64,000 nucleotides of DNA from Basidiobolus meristosporus CBS 931.73. Lineage: Eukaryota > Basidiobolomycota > Basidiobolomycetes > Basidiobolales > Basidiobolaceae. Shown here in pieces: positions 9,104 through 21,496 of the stretch; within the stretch, counting starts at the first letter, position 1; every line of letters begins with the position of its first letter. The stretch covers positions 1-64,000 of the forward strand of contig MCFE01000147.1 of NCBI GenBank assembly GCA_002104905.1, in the 5' to 3' direction. The translations under genes and the position numbers were made by a program. The notes below the pieces were generated by a model. That model was not told where the DNA came from and did no database searches. It worked only from the letters and a program-made list of their open reading frames with translations.

Positions 9104-10755
9104 GCATTACTATACCAATTTCAATATATACTCAAATATTTTGAAACGAACCGCTAGTATATGTCAGTCAATTACGTCTAGAGTGAAAGTAGAATCCTAG
9201 ACTAGAGTGTGTGAGAAAACGACATGGAAGCAAGTAAGCACTAACTTCTGCGTCCGACTACAATCAAGGCTACCGAATACAACATGCTCACTGGAATTGA
9301 TTCACCCTGTTCTGGTTTTATATTCCGGGAACTCGACAAAATAGGACTAAGTATACTAGAGTACGCTTTGTATTGATTATACTTCTCTGGAATATGAATG
9401 ATTGTAGCATCCTTCCTTCATGAACTGCATTGCTCAGATTTATTGTGGATATGATTAGCCTTTCACTTGAACAAATGCGAGAGTTGCTGACTGGAATAAC
9501 TAAAAACGTTGTGATATGGAAACTGGAATAATTGTTGGGAACAACTAGTATTCCTCCTAATATTCTTAAAATGAGTTGTGATAAAGTCAGTGGTTATATT
9601 ACGTATTTGCCACGCAACATTGGTAAATGAGTCTGTAAGCTGCATGAAAGTTGCCCATGTATTTCAACAGAGATTCGCATAACATAGTAGTAGGAATTTA
9701 TGTGTGGGGTCTATGCAAGTAAACTCGGAGGCCCGGAAATGATTTCTAACTATAAGCGTAGCTTTCAACTGTTGATGTATTGAGCTGAAATAAAATAATC
9801 ACTCATCTTTTGGCATGCTGACACTCTGAAACAGTGGGAATATAACCCTCCATTTTATCTCGGAAAGTCTCCTACCCTCAGGTTTCATAACACATGGGTT
9901 AGGAATATATGCGATTGTGATCAGTAGGATTATCTCCTTGTGAACAATGTGGTACTCGTTTTGGTACAAATCTATCGAGATCTACATCAGTCAGATTTAG
10001 GCCTACTTTTAGTACCAAGACTGCTTCACCATTGGTCTAATGGAGAAATTCGCTAAATATGGATAGGTTCAATCCCGGAACGCTCCGAAAGAGATCCAGA
10101 AGCCACGTGTGCCCAATCTACACTATAACAATGTGTTCGCAGGCTCATCACAGAAAGCCATCCATTTACGCACGTGACTTTCCCAATCCAAGGAAAAAGG
10201 TACTTGATCCATTTGCCTCCCAACTTACGGCATTTCTAAACATTCACTTAGTTAAGCTAAGGCACGAATATACTGTCACATCAACACAGCAACATACAAT
10301 CCGATTGAGCAGGCAGATAGATAAGCATGTGTGCGGGTGGAGATGGAAGCAGCCAATGCACAACAACCGCATACACCTTCTGGAATTGAGCTCTCATGTT
10401 GGAGACCACATTCCATATGTGCACCTAATTCAACCTCATGTCTGATGAAGTTGTGCTTTTGATAAAGAAATCGCAATAAAAAAGGAGATTGGCATGAATC
10501 GTGTGTGGCAATATTCTGTTTCAAGTACGAAGCTTTCTATTTCCAGTAACAAATAATCAGATCTTTCCAATCTAGAAGATGTAATAAAGGCTGAAGCCAA
10601 GTCCGAAGCTAAAATCATTCAATCATTGGCAAACAATTTCCAACCTCTGATGTTATGTGGTATAAGGATTCGAGCTTGATTTGAGCCAATCAAAATGGAC
10701 CGCCGTTTCGATTAAATATGGGGAGCATGTTGAAGAGTTCCATGCAATCGTTGTT
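9104..10755. other. Long intergenic stretch, nothing recognised
   Basis: About 1.65 kb without a convincing coding signal. An open frame at 10059-10445 (plus) shows no domain, no splice partner and no compositional bias, and I take it as chance. A second CTAGAGTGTGTGAGAAAA occurs at about 9201-9218, shared with 7984-8001. The 3' part must contain the promoter of the thiamine gene. Confidence 0.5.
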
Positions 10756-12714
10756 ATGACTGTATTGCTCGAGGACTGTTACGCCGAACCACCAAAGGTG
10801 CTTACTATTGCAGGAAGCGATAGTGGAGGGTACTTTTTATCTGGTTACTTCAACATCTTGCAGAGCTCTGATGTCCTTTTCTTAGGGGTGCTGGTATCCA
10901 GGCTGATTTGAAGACTTTTACTGCCTTGCAAGTGTACGGAACTTCGGTCATTACTTCAGTCACCTCTCAGAATACAGTTGCAGTGGATGGCATACAGGCA
11001 CTACCCTCTGAATTTGTAGGCCAACAGCTCAATGCTGTGCTCTCTGATATCGGGGCTGAAGCAGTCAAGACGGGTATGTATATCTCAAATACAAAGCAAG
11101 GTGGTTTATTGAGCATTTCTTTCTTCATTAGGAATGCTCTTTAATAGCGAAATTATCGAAGCAGTTACAAAGATTTTGGGGGAATTCGCACTCAGCAAAG
11201 AACTTAAGCTGGTTGTTGATCCGGTGATGGTCTCGGCTTCTGGCTCTACTCTGGTTAATCCCAAGGCTGTGCATGCAATGAAACATACCCTCACTCCTAT
11301 GGCCCAAATACTTACGCCAAATATTCACGAAGCGGAATTACTGCTCTGTACCGAAAATGAGCCCAGAGTCACCAATACAATCCAAACCTTGGAAGATATG
11401 ATATCCGCTGCAAAAGAATTGACAGCCCTTGGCCCACGTATTGTGCTGGTCAAAGGTGGTTCAATCGCGTTCGATAAGAACATGAAGAAAGTGGACATTG
11501 ACTCGACTAGCGAGCCTCTCTTTGTCGTGGATATTTTTTATGACAAGGAATCCAACGAGCTAGTTGAATTCAAACGAGAATTCATCAGAACCAAGAACAA
11601 CCACGGAACAGGATGTACGCTTAGTGCTGCTATTGCCGCTGGCCTTGGTAAAGGGTTAACAGGTAAAGTAAATAGTCTGTAGCTGCCATCAAGCTGATTT
11701 ATTGACGGCCATAATCAAATCTAGCGAAGGAGGCTGTTGCAAAAGGCATTGAATACGTTCACTCAGCAATACAGACAAGTTTTACTGTTGGCCACGGACA
11801 TGGCCCATTGAACCACTTCCACGGACTTGTCAAGCTCCCACTCCCTCAGTAAGAATACAGCCGCAGCACATTACAATTCAAGTAATATGACTAATACTTT
11901 CTACTAGCCCATCCACCCTTGAACCACACCCATTAAGCAACTACCTTATCGGATCGAACCCAGAATTGTGGCATGAATACACCCATCATCCCTTTGTGCA
12001 GCAAATGGCCGACGGAACACTTCCTCGAGAGTCGTTTATACACTACATCAAGCAAGACTACATCTACCTTCAGCATTATGCACGCGCAAATGCTTTGGCC
12101 AGCTATAAAGCCAGCACTATGAGCGAAATTGCAGCAGCTGCACAGATCGTAGTTCATATCGCAACTGAAAGTCAACTTCATGTCAAGGTAAGATTGGATG
12201 CCCTACAGCGGTATTGTTGCATAGCTAATTCACCATTGGTTAACAATCATTCAGTACTGTGAGCAATGGGGCATAACCTACGAGGATATTTTAAATACCG
12301 AGGAGAGCATGCAAAATGTTGCCTATACCCGTTATGTGCTGGATAAGGGCCATTCCGGGGGTCCATTGGACCTTCAGGTTGCGTTGGCACCCTGCTTACT
12401 TGGCTACGGTGTTATTGGGAAGCGTTTGTTTAACGACCCCAATACCAAAAGAGGCATGTCTGGACATTCGCTTGGCTGATTCTCGCTAGCTAACATTACG
12501 GACGTGTATAGATGGAAATCCTTACTGGCCTTGGATCCGAAATTACGCGGAAGACGACTATCAACAGGCCTGTCAAGCCGGGATGAGCCTCATGGAAAAG
12601 TACGCGGTCAGATTGGCCCCTTCTGCACATCGTTTGGCCGAGTTGGTGAAGATATTTAACGAGGCAACCAAGCTGGAGGTTGCATTCTGGCAAATGGGGC
12701 TGGACCGAAGCTGA
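10756..12714 (+). CDS. THI20: Bifunctional HMP/HMP-P kinase and TenA (thiaminase II-like) protein
   Basis: Seven exons (10756-10829, 10886-11073, 11132-11662, 11725-11848, 11908-12187, 12255-12453, 12512-12714) give 532 residues. Residues 1 to ~300 are a ribokinase-fold ThiD kinase: [11 protein letters not shown] continuing into [11 protein letters not shown], and the GTGC anion hole in [18 protein letters not shown]. Residues ~310-532 are a TenA domain: [29 protein letters not shown] with the catalytic Cys, and the C-terminal FW. The kinase phosphorylates hydroxymethylpyrimidine twice for thiamine synthesis; TenA salvages amino-pyrimidine from degraded thiamine. The fusion matches yeast Thi20. 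The start is the only in-frame ATG before the kinase motif. The last intron has a GC donor (GCATGT). No TPP-riboswitch was recognised upstream. Confidence 0.93.
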
Positions 12715-13175
12715 GTATCTAATTCAATCAATAAATTCATCATTGTTGGAGCATTTTCGTAAATACATGGTGCTGGTAAAATACCTCATCGTTGCATCAC
12801 CAGCGAAATTTCCGATCGTGACTGTTAGTATCCTATCAGGTTGGTATTGGCAGATTAATCACTGTCAAATGCCAAGAATCCGATGTATTTAACGTAACCT
12901 ATTGCGGAACATCGGTCTCTGGATGTTAGCAATGCTTCAAACTCATTTCATCAACAAATCTAAACATCGTCATCAAGCAAATATTAAACACAGAATAGGA
13001 TTAATTGGTTATTCGAATACCTTTAGCCAAGAAGTCTTGCCATTGGCTGATGAATGATTTCTCGAGACTCCCCACACTAGCTCTTACGTAGATTATAAAT
13101 CTTCCTTGTGGTTCAGAACCTCTCAATAATCCCTTTCCCCTCGCGTAATTCACCTCCAACAAACACATAGCCTCG
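12715..13175. other. Intergenic between the thiamine gene and fimbrin
   Basis: This 461-bp stretch holds the 3' end of the thiamine gene and the fimbrin promoter. No other feature was recognised. Confidence 0.5.
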
Positions 13176-15581
13176 ATGGAAGCCAGAAAATTTATCAAGA
13201 AGTACCCTCAACTGGACTTCAACGATGTTGACCAAATCATTCGTCAGTTTGAGTAGGTTTTTTACTATGTTATTGTACCTGTGTTTTATGGTTGCTAACA
13301 GTTGTACCCAAGAAACTTTGATATGGATGGCGATGGTGTCATCGACCAACGCGAACTCTATCAAGCGTGCCAAAAATTAGGCCAGCGATACACCTATGAT
13401 GAAGTACGTGCGGCTATCAAAGAAGTTGATTTCAGTCGTGATGATGCAATCGATCTCGAGGAGTTCTTTGAGGTACCAGGTCATTATTTATTGGGCAACC
13501 AAGCGCACTCTTTCTCATGCCTCATTTTAGGTCGTAGCCAAAATGAAGGATGGCCAACAAGTCGCTCCAGTTTTCGCTGGAATCATGAACAAAAACGTCA
13601 TTACCGTCAAAGGAAAGGGCTCCGACTCTGCCCACTCCATCAACGAAGACGAGAAAGCCGAGTTTACTACCCATGTGAACCAGACCCTGGCAGAAGACCC
13701 GGACCTTGGAAACAGACTGCCTATTGATCCCGACACTATGCAACTTTTTGATGAATGCAAAGGTAACATCCCACTCCTAGAGGGGTTTTCTGATGCATAA
13801 CTCACCCATTTCTTGTAGATGGTTTGATTTTGTCCAAGCTTATCAACAGCGCATCTCCCGACACTATTGATGAGCGTGTATTGAATGTTGGGCGCAAGTT
13901 GAACACATTCCAAATGACTGAGAACAACAATCTCGTCATCAACTCTGCCAAGGCTATCGGCTGCAACGTCGTCAACATTGGCTCGCAAGATTTAATTGAG
14001 GGTAGAGAACATCTCATCTTGGGTCTTATCTGGCAAATCATCAAGATCGGCTTGCTCGCCAAGATCGATATCAAATTACACCCTGAGTTGTACCGTTTGC
14101 TCGAAGAAGATGAAACTTTGGAAGATTTCCTCAAACTTCCCGCTGATGCCATTCTTCTAAGATGGGTAAACTATCACTTGAAGGCTGCCAACTGGCATCG
14201 TCAGGTGAAGAATTTCAGTACTGACGTCAAGGTAAGTGCTTTGGACAAGTAAGCATCGCATCGCGGTTGTATTGGCAATAACCGTTGCTCCTCGTAATAA
14301 CGCTAGGATGGTGAAAATTACACTGTCCTGTTGCACCAACTCGTTCCTGACCAATGTCCACTCTCGCCTCTCCAAGAGAGGGATCTCTACCAGCGTGCTG
14401 AAATGGTTTGTGCTAATTTCCGTCCCATCGTTATTGGGTCCCGATTTCCTAACGTGTATGCATTAGGTCTTGAACAATGCTGAAAACATCGGTTGTCGCA
14501 AATACCTCACCCCCAAGACGCTAGTTGCTGGAAATCCCAAGTTAAACCTGGCTTTCGTAGCCTATTTGTTTAACACCCATCCAGGCCTCGCACCCTTGAC
14601 TGAACAAGAGAAGACCGAATTGGATGAATGGCTTTTCAACTCTGAAGGCGATCGTGAAGCTAGAGGTATTTTCTAGATGCCATCCACTGCATCGTAACAC
14701 GCTAATCGACTGCTATTTTACCAGCATTCTCCCTTTGGATGAACAGTCTGGGAGTTGATCCGTTCGTCAACAATATTTTCGAAGATCTTAAGGTTTGTAT
14801 GATACGAAAGTTACTTGATTGAACTGACTTCCTAATTCCATACTTCTTAGGATGGTTTGGTTCTACTTCAAGTGATGGACAAGGTGAGCCCTAACCTTGT
14901 CGAGTGGAGAAGAGTCAATGCCAAGAAGCCAGTTGTCAGTCGCTTCAAGCAAGTAGAAAACACCAACTACGTTGTCGATCTTGGGAAACAGCTCCGATTC
15001 TCGCTTGTTGGAATCCAAGGAGCCGATCTCACCGACGGTGTCCCTACTCTTACACTAGGTACGTAACAAGACTAGTAATCGAGCACTACACTGCATCCAC
15101 TAATATGGCCCAATTTAGGCCTTGTATGGCAGTTGATGCGCGAGCATATCATCCGTACACTCCAGTCTTTGTCTAAGAACGGCCGTGAAATCACCGATAA
15201 TGATATGATCAGGTGGGCCAACAACACTGTTGCACAAAGCGGAAAGCGTACCAAGATGACCAGCTTCAAGGACTCAAGCCTGCACAACAGCTTCTTCTTC
15301 TTGGATCTTCTCGATGCTATGCGCCCTGGAGTAGTAGATTACTCCATGATCACCAACGGCTCCACCGGTAAGTGAAAGCGAGCTTGCGTGGCAATCCAGT
15401 TCACTAATAACAAGGCTTGCAACTAGAAAATGACGCCAAATTGAACGCCAAGTATGCCATCTCGATCGCACGTAAACTCGGCGCCTCTATCTTCCTACTT
15501 CCAGAAGATATTGTTGAAGTCAAGCCAAGAATGAACCTCACGTTCATTGGCAGTTTGATGGCTTTAGACCGCCACAACTAA
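13176..15581 (+). CDS. SAC6: Fimbrin / plastin (actin-bundling protein)
   Basis: Ten exons (13176-13252, 13313-13472, 13531-13762, 13819-14231, 14307-14405, 14467-14665, 14725-14792, 14851-15058, 15119-15367, 15427-15581) give 619 residues, the usual fimbrin length. The N-terminus has two EF-hand-like segments: a canonical loop [12 protein letters not shown] and a weaker one starting [12 protein letters not shown] whose loop Gly is replaced. Four calponin-homology domains follow in two tandem actin-binding modules, with markers [52 protein letters not shown] and [20 protein letters not shown]. It cross-links F-actin in cortical patches. The first intron donor is unusual (GA/GTAGGT) but restores ENFDMDGDG exactly. 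Confidence 0.95.
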
Positions 15582-15985
15582 GTTTTGAGTTGGATAGAAT
15601 ATGTTCATGGAAAACCCCTTTATAAATAACTCCTCACCCTGTTTACCACACTATCACCTCTACAATAAATCAATGTATATGTTGGGACTCTGAGATCGAA
15701 TATCTAATATAGCAATGGATGCATGGAACTTTAAATGAATATCTATAAATATATGCACCCTAACCATAATTGCTTTCACCAGCCACCCAATCATTGATCA
15801 TGAATCAGAAAGACGATCAAGCGCAGAACAATAGTTCTCCATCTCGGTCTACCAATCGGTTGGAAGTCGCAAGCAATAAAGTCTAACAATGGCTGTTACA
15901 CACCGTTGTTGTTTGCCACGAATGCCATATATACTCTGTGTTACATCCCACCATGCCACTTGATCCCCCGGCCATGTGATTGGAG
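15582..15985. other. 3' region of fimbrin and intergenic
   Basis: AT-rich with short ATATAT runs (about 15700-15760). No coding or repeat signal recognised. Confidence 0.4.
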
Positions 15986-16470
15986 GAAAATGAGCCATTG
16001 AGGTTGTGCTCGGTGGAGAGAAATCCGAGCCTAAATCTCCGAGGCTATGGCAGAGGGTCATATTGGGTGATGCTTGTGGCAGGTTACCACTTCTCGAGGC
16101 TTTTGGGATTCCGGTTGACACATTTCCCCACGCGCTCCTTCCAATCTACTGGAATGATTCTCCTTCCCCATTGCCGTTACTCCATCCTGCATTGCAAGTA
16201 CGTTAACTCGGATCTCTGAGGCCCCTTTGTAGTCGCCATTTTATAGTTGTCGGGTAATCTGCGAGCTGCGCATGTATGCTCGCCGTGAGAACATGGGATT
16301 CAGAAAATAATCGCAATATTGATGTGAAACATGGCTTGACTTAAATGACTATTCAGGTCTTAGATACGGGATGCGGTGTCTGCGCTGCCCACATCCTGTA
16401 CCTCCGTTATGTCCATTCTCCGCTGGAATTGAAACATTCGATCGATGGTGAGCTAGACGGATTCGTTTAG
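15986..16470 (+). pseudogene. Ghost coding segment of unknown family
   Basis: An open stretch from about 15993 ends in LLHPALQ at a GTACGT donor (16199). After a ~160-bp gap an AG at about 16356 opens in the same frame into VLDTGCGVCAAHILYLRYVH, which stays open to a TAG at about 16470. The two parts read as one protein of roughly 110 residues with natural composition (PRLWQRVILGDACGRLPLLE). No ATG is in frame: a TGA sits directly upstream. I do not recognise the family. It looks like the tail of a decayed gene or a gene with an upstream exon that I cannot find. Confidence 0.3.
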
Positions 16471-16978
16471 TAGACATGGATAGAAATATATATGTTTAGT
16501 TCTCCGTCGCCATTCGTCCCATGCACACACGGCAAAACCCAGCTGGCAGAATTCAGCGAGGGAGATCTGCCTTTTCCTGAATTTGTTCCATGTGTCACAC
16601 GAAATGGGTTTGGCAACTGTGGATTGCTGAGAAGATTCTTTTCAGGGTTAATACATGCAAGGGTTAGCCACTCCAATCAAGGATATCTATTCCAGGGCTA
16701 GGGACTGGCGAGCCAATCGCTCCAGGTGTGTTACATTACTAAGGTTGAGCGAACGCTCGAAATGAAAACCAAGATTGATTCTCTGAATAGTTAACCCGAA
16801 TGGTAATAGTAATCCATCTCATGGTGAACTCAAGTCACAAGCCGTGTCTTTTTTTCCACCACGTCAAGTCACACTGACTCATGTGACTCCTCCTCCTGCC
16901 ATATTTAAGCGGGGCGAACTATCCCATCGTACCGCACAAATACCTAGCTCTCGAGTTGTTTTATTAATACACAGATTC
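16471..16978. promoter_or_regulatory. Upstream region of the proline dehydrogenase gene
   Basis: CATATTTAAGCGGGG at about 16900 gives a TATTTAA box some 80 bp before the ATG at 16979. The remaining sequence shows nothing specific. Confidence 0.35.
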
Positions 16979-18880
16979 ATGCCCATTCCTTTCCGAAACA
17001 CTTCTGCCTTTTGTAACTTGTCCTCAAGAGCCACCTCCGCTCTTGCTCGTTCCAGCAGAGCGGGCGCTCCGTTCCCCAGACTTGCCACCTCTGGGAATAG
17101 GCAACTGGCTCACCACAGGCTTGCCAATTATAGTGCTCAGGTTCGTAATTCCTCAACCACCACCAAAGTAGGCAACGATGCACGCTCCCGTTTGTGGCCA
17201 GCCGTCTTGTACGGATCTGCCTTCACGGCAGGTGTTGCTACTGTTTCCTTTATGAGCTCGTCCTCCAACACCTCCTATGCCGAGGCAGGTGTGCAGGACG
17301 GTGTTGCCCCTAATTCGCTGACCAGTGATCCCAGAATCGGGGTCAAAAACAAATCCACCTACGACCTGGTGGTTTCTCTATTGGTGTATAAGATGTGCAT
17401 GATGACCACCCTGGTTGAATGGTCACCCAAGCTCATCGAGCTTTGCGAAAAGCTCCACATCACCGGGCCTGCATACTGGTTCATTAAGCATACTTTCTTC
17501 AACCACTTCTGCGGTGGCGAGAACCAAGATGAGATTGCATCTACCATGGACAGCTTTAAATCTGCTGGGATTGGCTCCATCCTGGATGTTTCCATTGAGG
17601 TGGATCTCGATAAGCTTCCCGAGGCGGAGACCCCTGAGGCGGTTCGGGCCCTTTGGAATGACCGTGCGGACCAAGTGGCCTCCTTGTTGAAGGGATCAGT
17701 CAAGGCTGCTAGCGTAGAGCCCAACAGTTTCTCTGCAATCAAGCTGACCCCTTTGCTTTCCCCGCTGACTCTCCAGAAGGTTTCCTATAACCTTTACAAC
17801 CTCAGAGCTAGCTTTGTTCACGAGGATGGCGACAAGGACGGCAGACTCAACAAGGAAGAGTTTGCCTCGGTCATCAAGCAGCTTCCTGGAGCCAAACAAT
17901 CCGACCTTGGCTCGGTGATAGACGCTCTTTTCGAGAGAGCTGACGTTCACCAGCAGGGCTCCATTGACTGGATTGATTTCTCAAGATCCCTTTCCCTCGA
18001 AGACCCCCTCTCAAGACCGCTGTTCATGGGAGAGAGTAACAAGGAGCCATCTTCAGAAGGGGCAGCCGCCTTTGTCCCATTGAGCAGGACCGAGATGGAG
18101 GACTTCGATCTCTTCATGGGACGTGTTGTGTCCATCTGCGAATACGCGCAGGAAAACAAAGTCCGTCTTATGATTGATGCGGAGCAGTCATACTTCCAAG
18201 ATGCCATCGATTATGCAGCCATGGAGGTTAGCCAGCGCTACAACCAAGTTGGCCAAGAGTCCGGACCCCTTGTATTTAATACCTATCAGATGTACCTCAA
18301 AGACAGCACCCGCAAGCTGATGAACGATTATGAGCGTTCGCAACGCCAGAACTTCACTTTCGGTGCCAAGCTTGTCCGTGGTGCCTACATGGTGACCGAG
18401 CGCAAGCGCTGTGAGAAACTGGGAATCCCAGACATCATCAACAACACCATCGAGGACACTCACCAATGCTACGACTCGGGAGTTGCCTTTTTGTTGGACC
18501 AAATCAAACCCACTGACACCCTGAGCAGCACCCCTGCCGCCTTCATGGTCGCCTCACACAACAAGGACTCCGTAGCCAAGACCTGCGCCGGCCTGGAGAA
18601 GCGCGGTCTGTCGCCCAAGACTGACATGGTTATGTTCGGTCAGTTGATGGGTATGAAGGACGGACTCTCCTATGCCCTGGGTGCCAACGGATACAAGATC
18701 TTCAAGTATGTACCATACGGCCCAATCCACGAGGTGGTTCCATACCTCATTCGTCGTGCCCAGGAGAACTCCAGTGTTCTTGGTGCCGCTCAGGAGGAAT
18801 ATGACGTGATCTTCGCTGAGATCAAATTCCGCCTTTTCGGGCAAGGCACCAAGATTCCTGTAGAAGTCAAAACCGCCTAA
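16979..18880 (+). CDS. PUT1: Proline dehydrogenase, mitochondrial, with EF-hand insertion
   Basis: Single-exon gene of 633 residues. It starts at the first in-frame ATG with a Ser/Arg-rich presequence (MPIPFRNTSAFCNLSSRATS) fitting mitochondrial import. The C-terminal PRODH barrel has MIDAEQSYFQDAIDYAAMEV, KLVRGAYMVTERKR (~463-476), MVASHNKDSV, FGQLMGMKDGLSYALG and YGPIHEVVPYLIRRAQENS, which bind FAD and proline; it oxidises proline to pyrroline-5-carboxylate. Between the N-terminal helical part and the barrel (~280-345) are two EF-hand-like segments: DGDKDGRLNKEE is canonical, and the second (DVHQQGSIDWID) is degenerate. The EF-hands suggest Ca2+ responsiveness and are absent from the short yeast enzyme as I know it. 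The gene is intronless while its neighbours are intron-rich. Confidence 0.93.
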   Translation: MPIPFRNTSAFCNLSSRATSALARSSRAGAPFPRLATSGNRQLAHHRLANYSAQVRNSSTTTKVGNDARSRLWPAVLYGSAFTAGVATVSFMSSSSNTSYAEAGVQDGVAPNSLTSDPRIGVKNKSTYDLVVSLLVYKMCMMTTLVEWSPKLIELCEKLHITGPAYWFIKHTFFNHFCGGENQDEIASTMDSFKSAGIGSILDVSIEVDLDKLPEAETPEAVRALWNDRADQVASLLKGSVKAASVEPNSFSAIKLTPLLSPLTLQKVSYNLYNLRASFVHEDGDKDGRLNKEEFASVIKQLPGAKQSDLGSVIDALFERADVHQQGSIDWIDFSRSLSLEDPLSRPLFMGESNKEPSSEGAAAFVPLSRTEMEDFDLFMGRVVSICEYAQENKVRLMIDAEQSYFQDAIDYAAMEVSQRYNQVGQESGPLVFNTYQMYLKDSTRKLMNDYERSQRQNFTFGAKLVRGAYMVTERKRCEKLGIPDIINNTIEDTHQCYDSGVAFLLDQIKPTDTLSSTPAAFMVASHNKDSVAKTCAGLEKRGLSPKTDMVMFGQLMGMKDGLSYALGANGYKIFKYVPYGPIHEVVPYLIRRAQENSSVLGAAQEEYDVIFAEIKFRLFGQGTKIPVEVKTA

Positions 18881-19215
18881 TGCAATGTACACCTTTTACC
18901 CTGCTCCCCCTTTCCCCCACCCTGGCTATTAGAATTTAGCGCTCATCACACTTGTATATTCTCATTTCGACCTAGCATCCCAACTAATACCAATAAAAAG
19001 TCCCCCATCCACCATAAGCATCACCTGACCCCAGCCACATCGGATCCCGGAATTCTCCATAACCTTATACTTGGCTTTATTAATTAGTCTCGCAACATGG
19101 TTCCTAACCGCCAGCGATGCTCAGCCAAAGTTCAACATACAATGGGCATTTATTAGCTAATAGGAACAAGGAAAAGGGCACCAAAGAGAAGATATATGTG
19201 CACTATGTATAAGAC

Positions 19216-19883
19216 CTAATATCGTGGGGCTGGGCGCTCATTTGATTTTCTGTCCTCCCTCCTGTTTTCCGAGTAGCTTCTATTCTCTCCCCAGCGATCT
19301 CCGTCGCGGTTTCCATACGAGCCACCCCTGTAGCCTCCACCACCATTTCGGTTGTTGTGACTTTGGCTGTGGTTGTTGTTGTTGTCATACCGCCGGTTCT
19401 GGTTGTAATCTCCTTGGTAGCCATGATGGTTGCCTCCGGATTGCCTCGAGCCCCCTGAGTAATCGTTGCGCCGGCCACCCCCACCATAGTGGCCACCTCT
19501 ATCTCCACTGTTGCGATCATAACGTTGGCCCTCGTAGCCACCCCGATGACCGCCTCTGAAGCGCTGGAAGGTGGGTTTGGGGACGCTCTGGAAGGTAGGT
19601 GGAGGGATGTTCGATTCTAGAGGGGTTTCTTTGTATTCCGGATCGGCATCTGTGATGCAAGTAAAGCAAGGATAAGCAGCGCGTTCAGACAAGGGTGAAG
19701 TCCATCCAACTCACCAGTGTATGGGTCCATGTTTCTTGAAGTGATGAGAGGTGTGCAGTGCTGATTTTCAAGGGATTTAATCAAAAAATTCAAGTAAATC
19801 GCATCAATATCTGGTGCATATAGGGCCTCAGCAATCCCAGGCAATCTACTAGCCAGCTGGTGGTGGAGCCCAAAGAAATACAT
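19216..19883 (-). CDS. Small RGG-rich protein with a conserved-looking N-terminal part
   Basis: Two exons (19883-19715 and 19649-19216) joined over a 65-nt intron give 200 residues. Residues 1-56 are non-repetitive and helical in character (FFGLHHQLASRLPGIAEALY, DIDAIYLNFLIKSLENQ). From about residue 85 the protein is Gly/Arg/Asn/Tyr-rich with RGG and GGYRGG motifs, typical of RNA-binding, condensate-prone tails. I do not recognise the N-terminal part. A T-rich tract followed by GACACAG 20-60 bp upstream of the ATG may be a 5'-UTR intron end, so further exons are possible. It converges with the proline dehydrogenase gene and is divergent from the Rab7 gene. Confidence 0.7.
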
Positions 19884-20116
19884 GGTCAGTCAGGTGATGT
19901 ATCCTACAATGTAGTTCTGTGTCAAAAAAAAAAGTGTAACCGAGTTAGGTACGTGTACATTTATTAATGTCAACGGGGCAAAGCTCACTCGATTCGAATT
20001 TATCCCTCCCTCTTTTTGACCTTCCTTCCTCGTGTTTCTCAACAATCCCCCTTTCCCTCTTTCCTCTCTGGAACCAACCTTAAAGTTTATTTCTACTTCC
20101 CCTCACCGAAAGCACT
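19884..20116. promoter_or_regulatory. Divergent promoter region, RGG protein / Rab7
   Basis: A 233-bp spacer between two genes transcribed away from each other, with a pyrimidine-rich block (TCCCTCCCTC..., 20000-20080) before the Rab7 ATG, which is common in fungal promoters. Confidence 0.45.
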
Positions 20117-21129
<1,013 letters not shown>

Positions 21130-21496
21130 ATACGCAAGTAATTCGTGCCCGAGTCCGCCTGTCCTAGCCAACCCAACCTTATTTGAAGAGCGTTTTCTTG
21201 ACATCCCTTCTTTCAGTGGCATTGCTTTGCGTTTTCAAGACTGTCTTCCATTCCACAACATCAAGTCTTATTAATTCCATTAATCATATTCCTGTCTTGT
21301 TAGAATCCATTTCGTTTAGCTGTGTCCTCATGATAATCAGTAAACACAGTAAATGAAACAAATTCCACCGAATCCCATTTGAATTCAGGGGATTTCGACG
21401 GCGAATGAATCATCGCCCATTCCTGATCCTCCTCCTGATCCCCTCTTTTTCCCTTGGTGCTTCGATTAAACGTCTTTTCAATTTTGTCTCTGAATC
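21130..21496. promoter_or_regulatory. Intergenic, Rab7 3' end and promoter of the next gene
   Basis: The stretch includes pyrimidine-rich CCTCCTCCTGATCCCCTC before the ATG at 21497. No other element recognised. Confidence 0.35.

Noticed and set aside
10020-10095. tRNA-like boxes (TGGTCTAATGG and GGTTCAATCCC)
   Set aside because: The T-stem halves do not pair and no acceptor stem can be formed.
10059-10445. 128-codon open frame upstream of the thiamine gene
   Set aside because: No domain, atypical composition, no supporting splice structure; probably chance.
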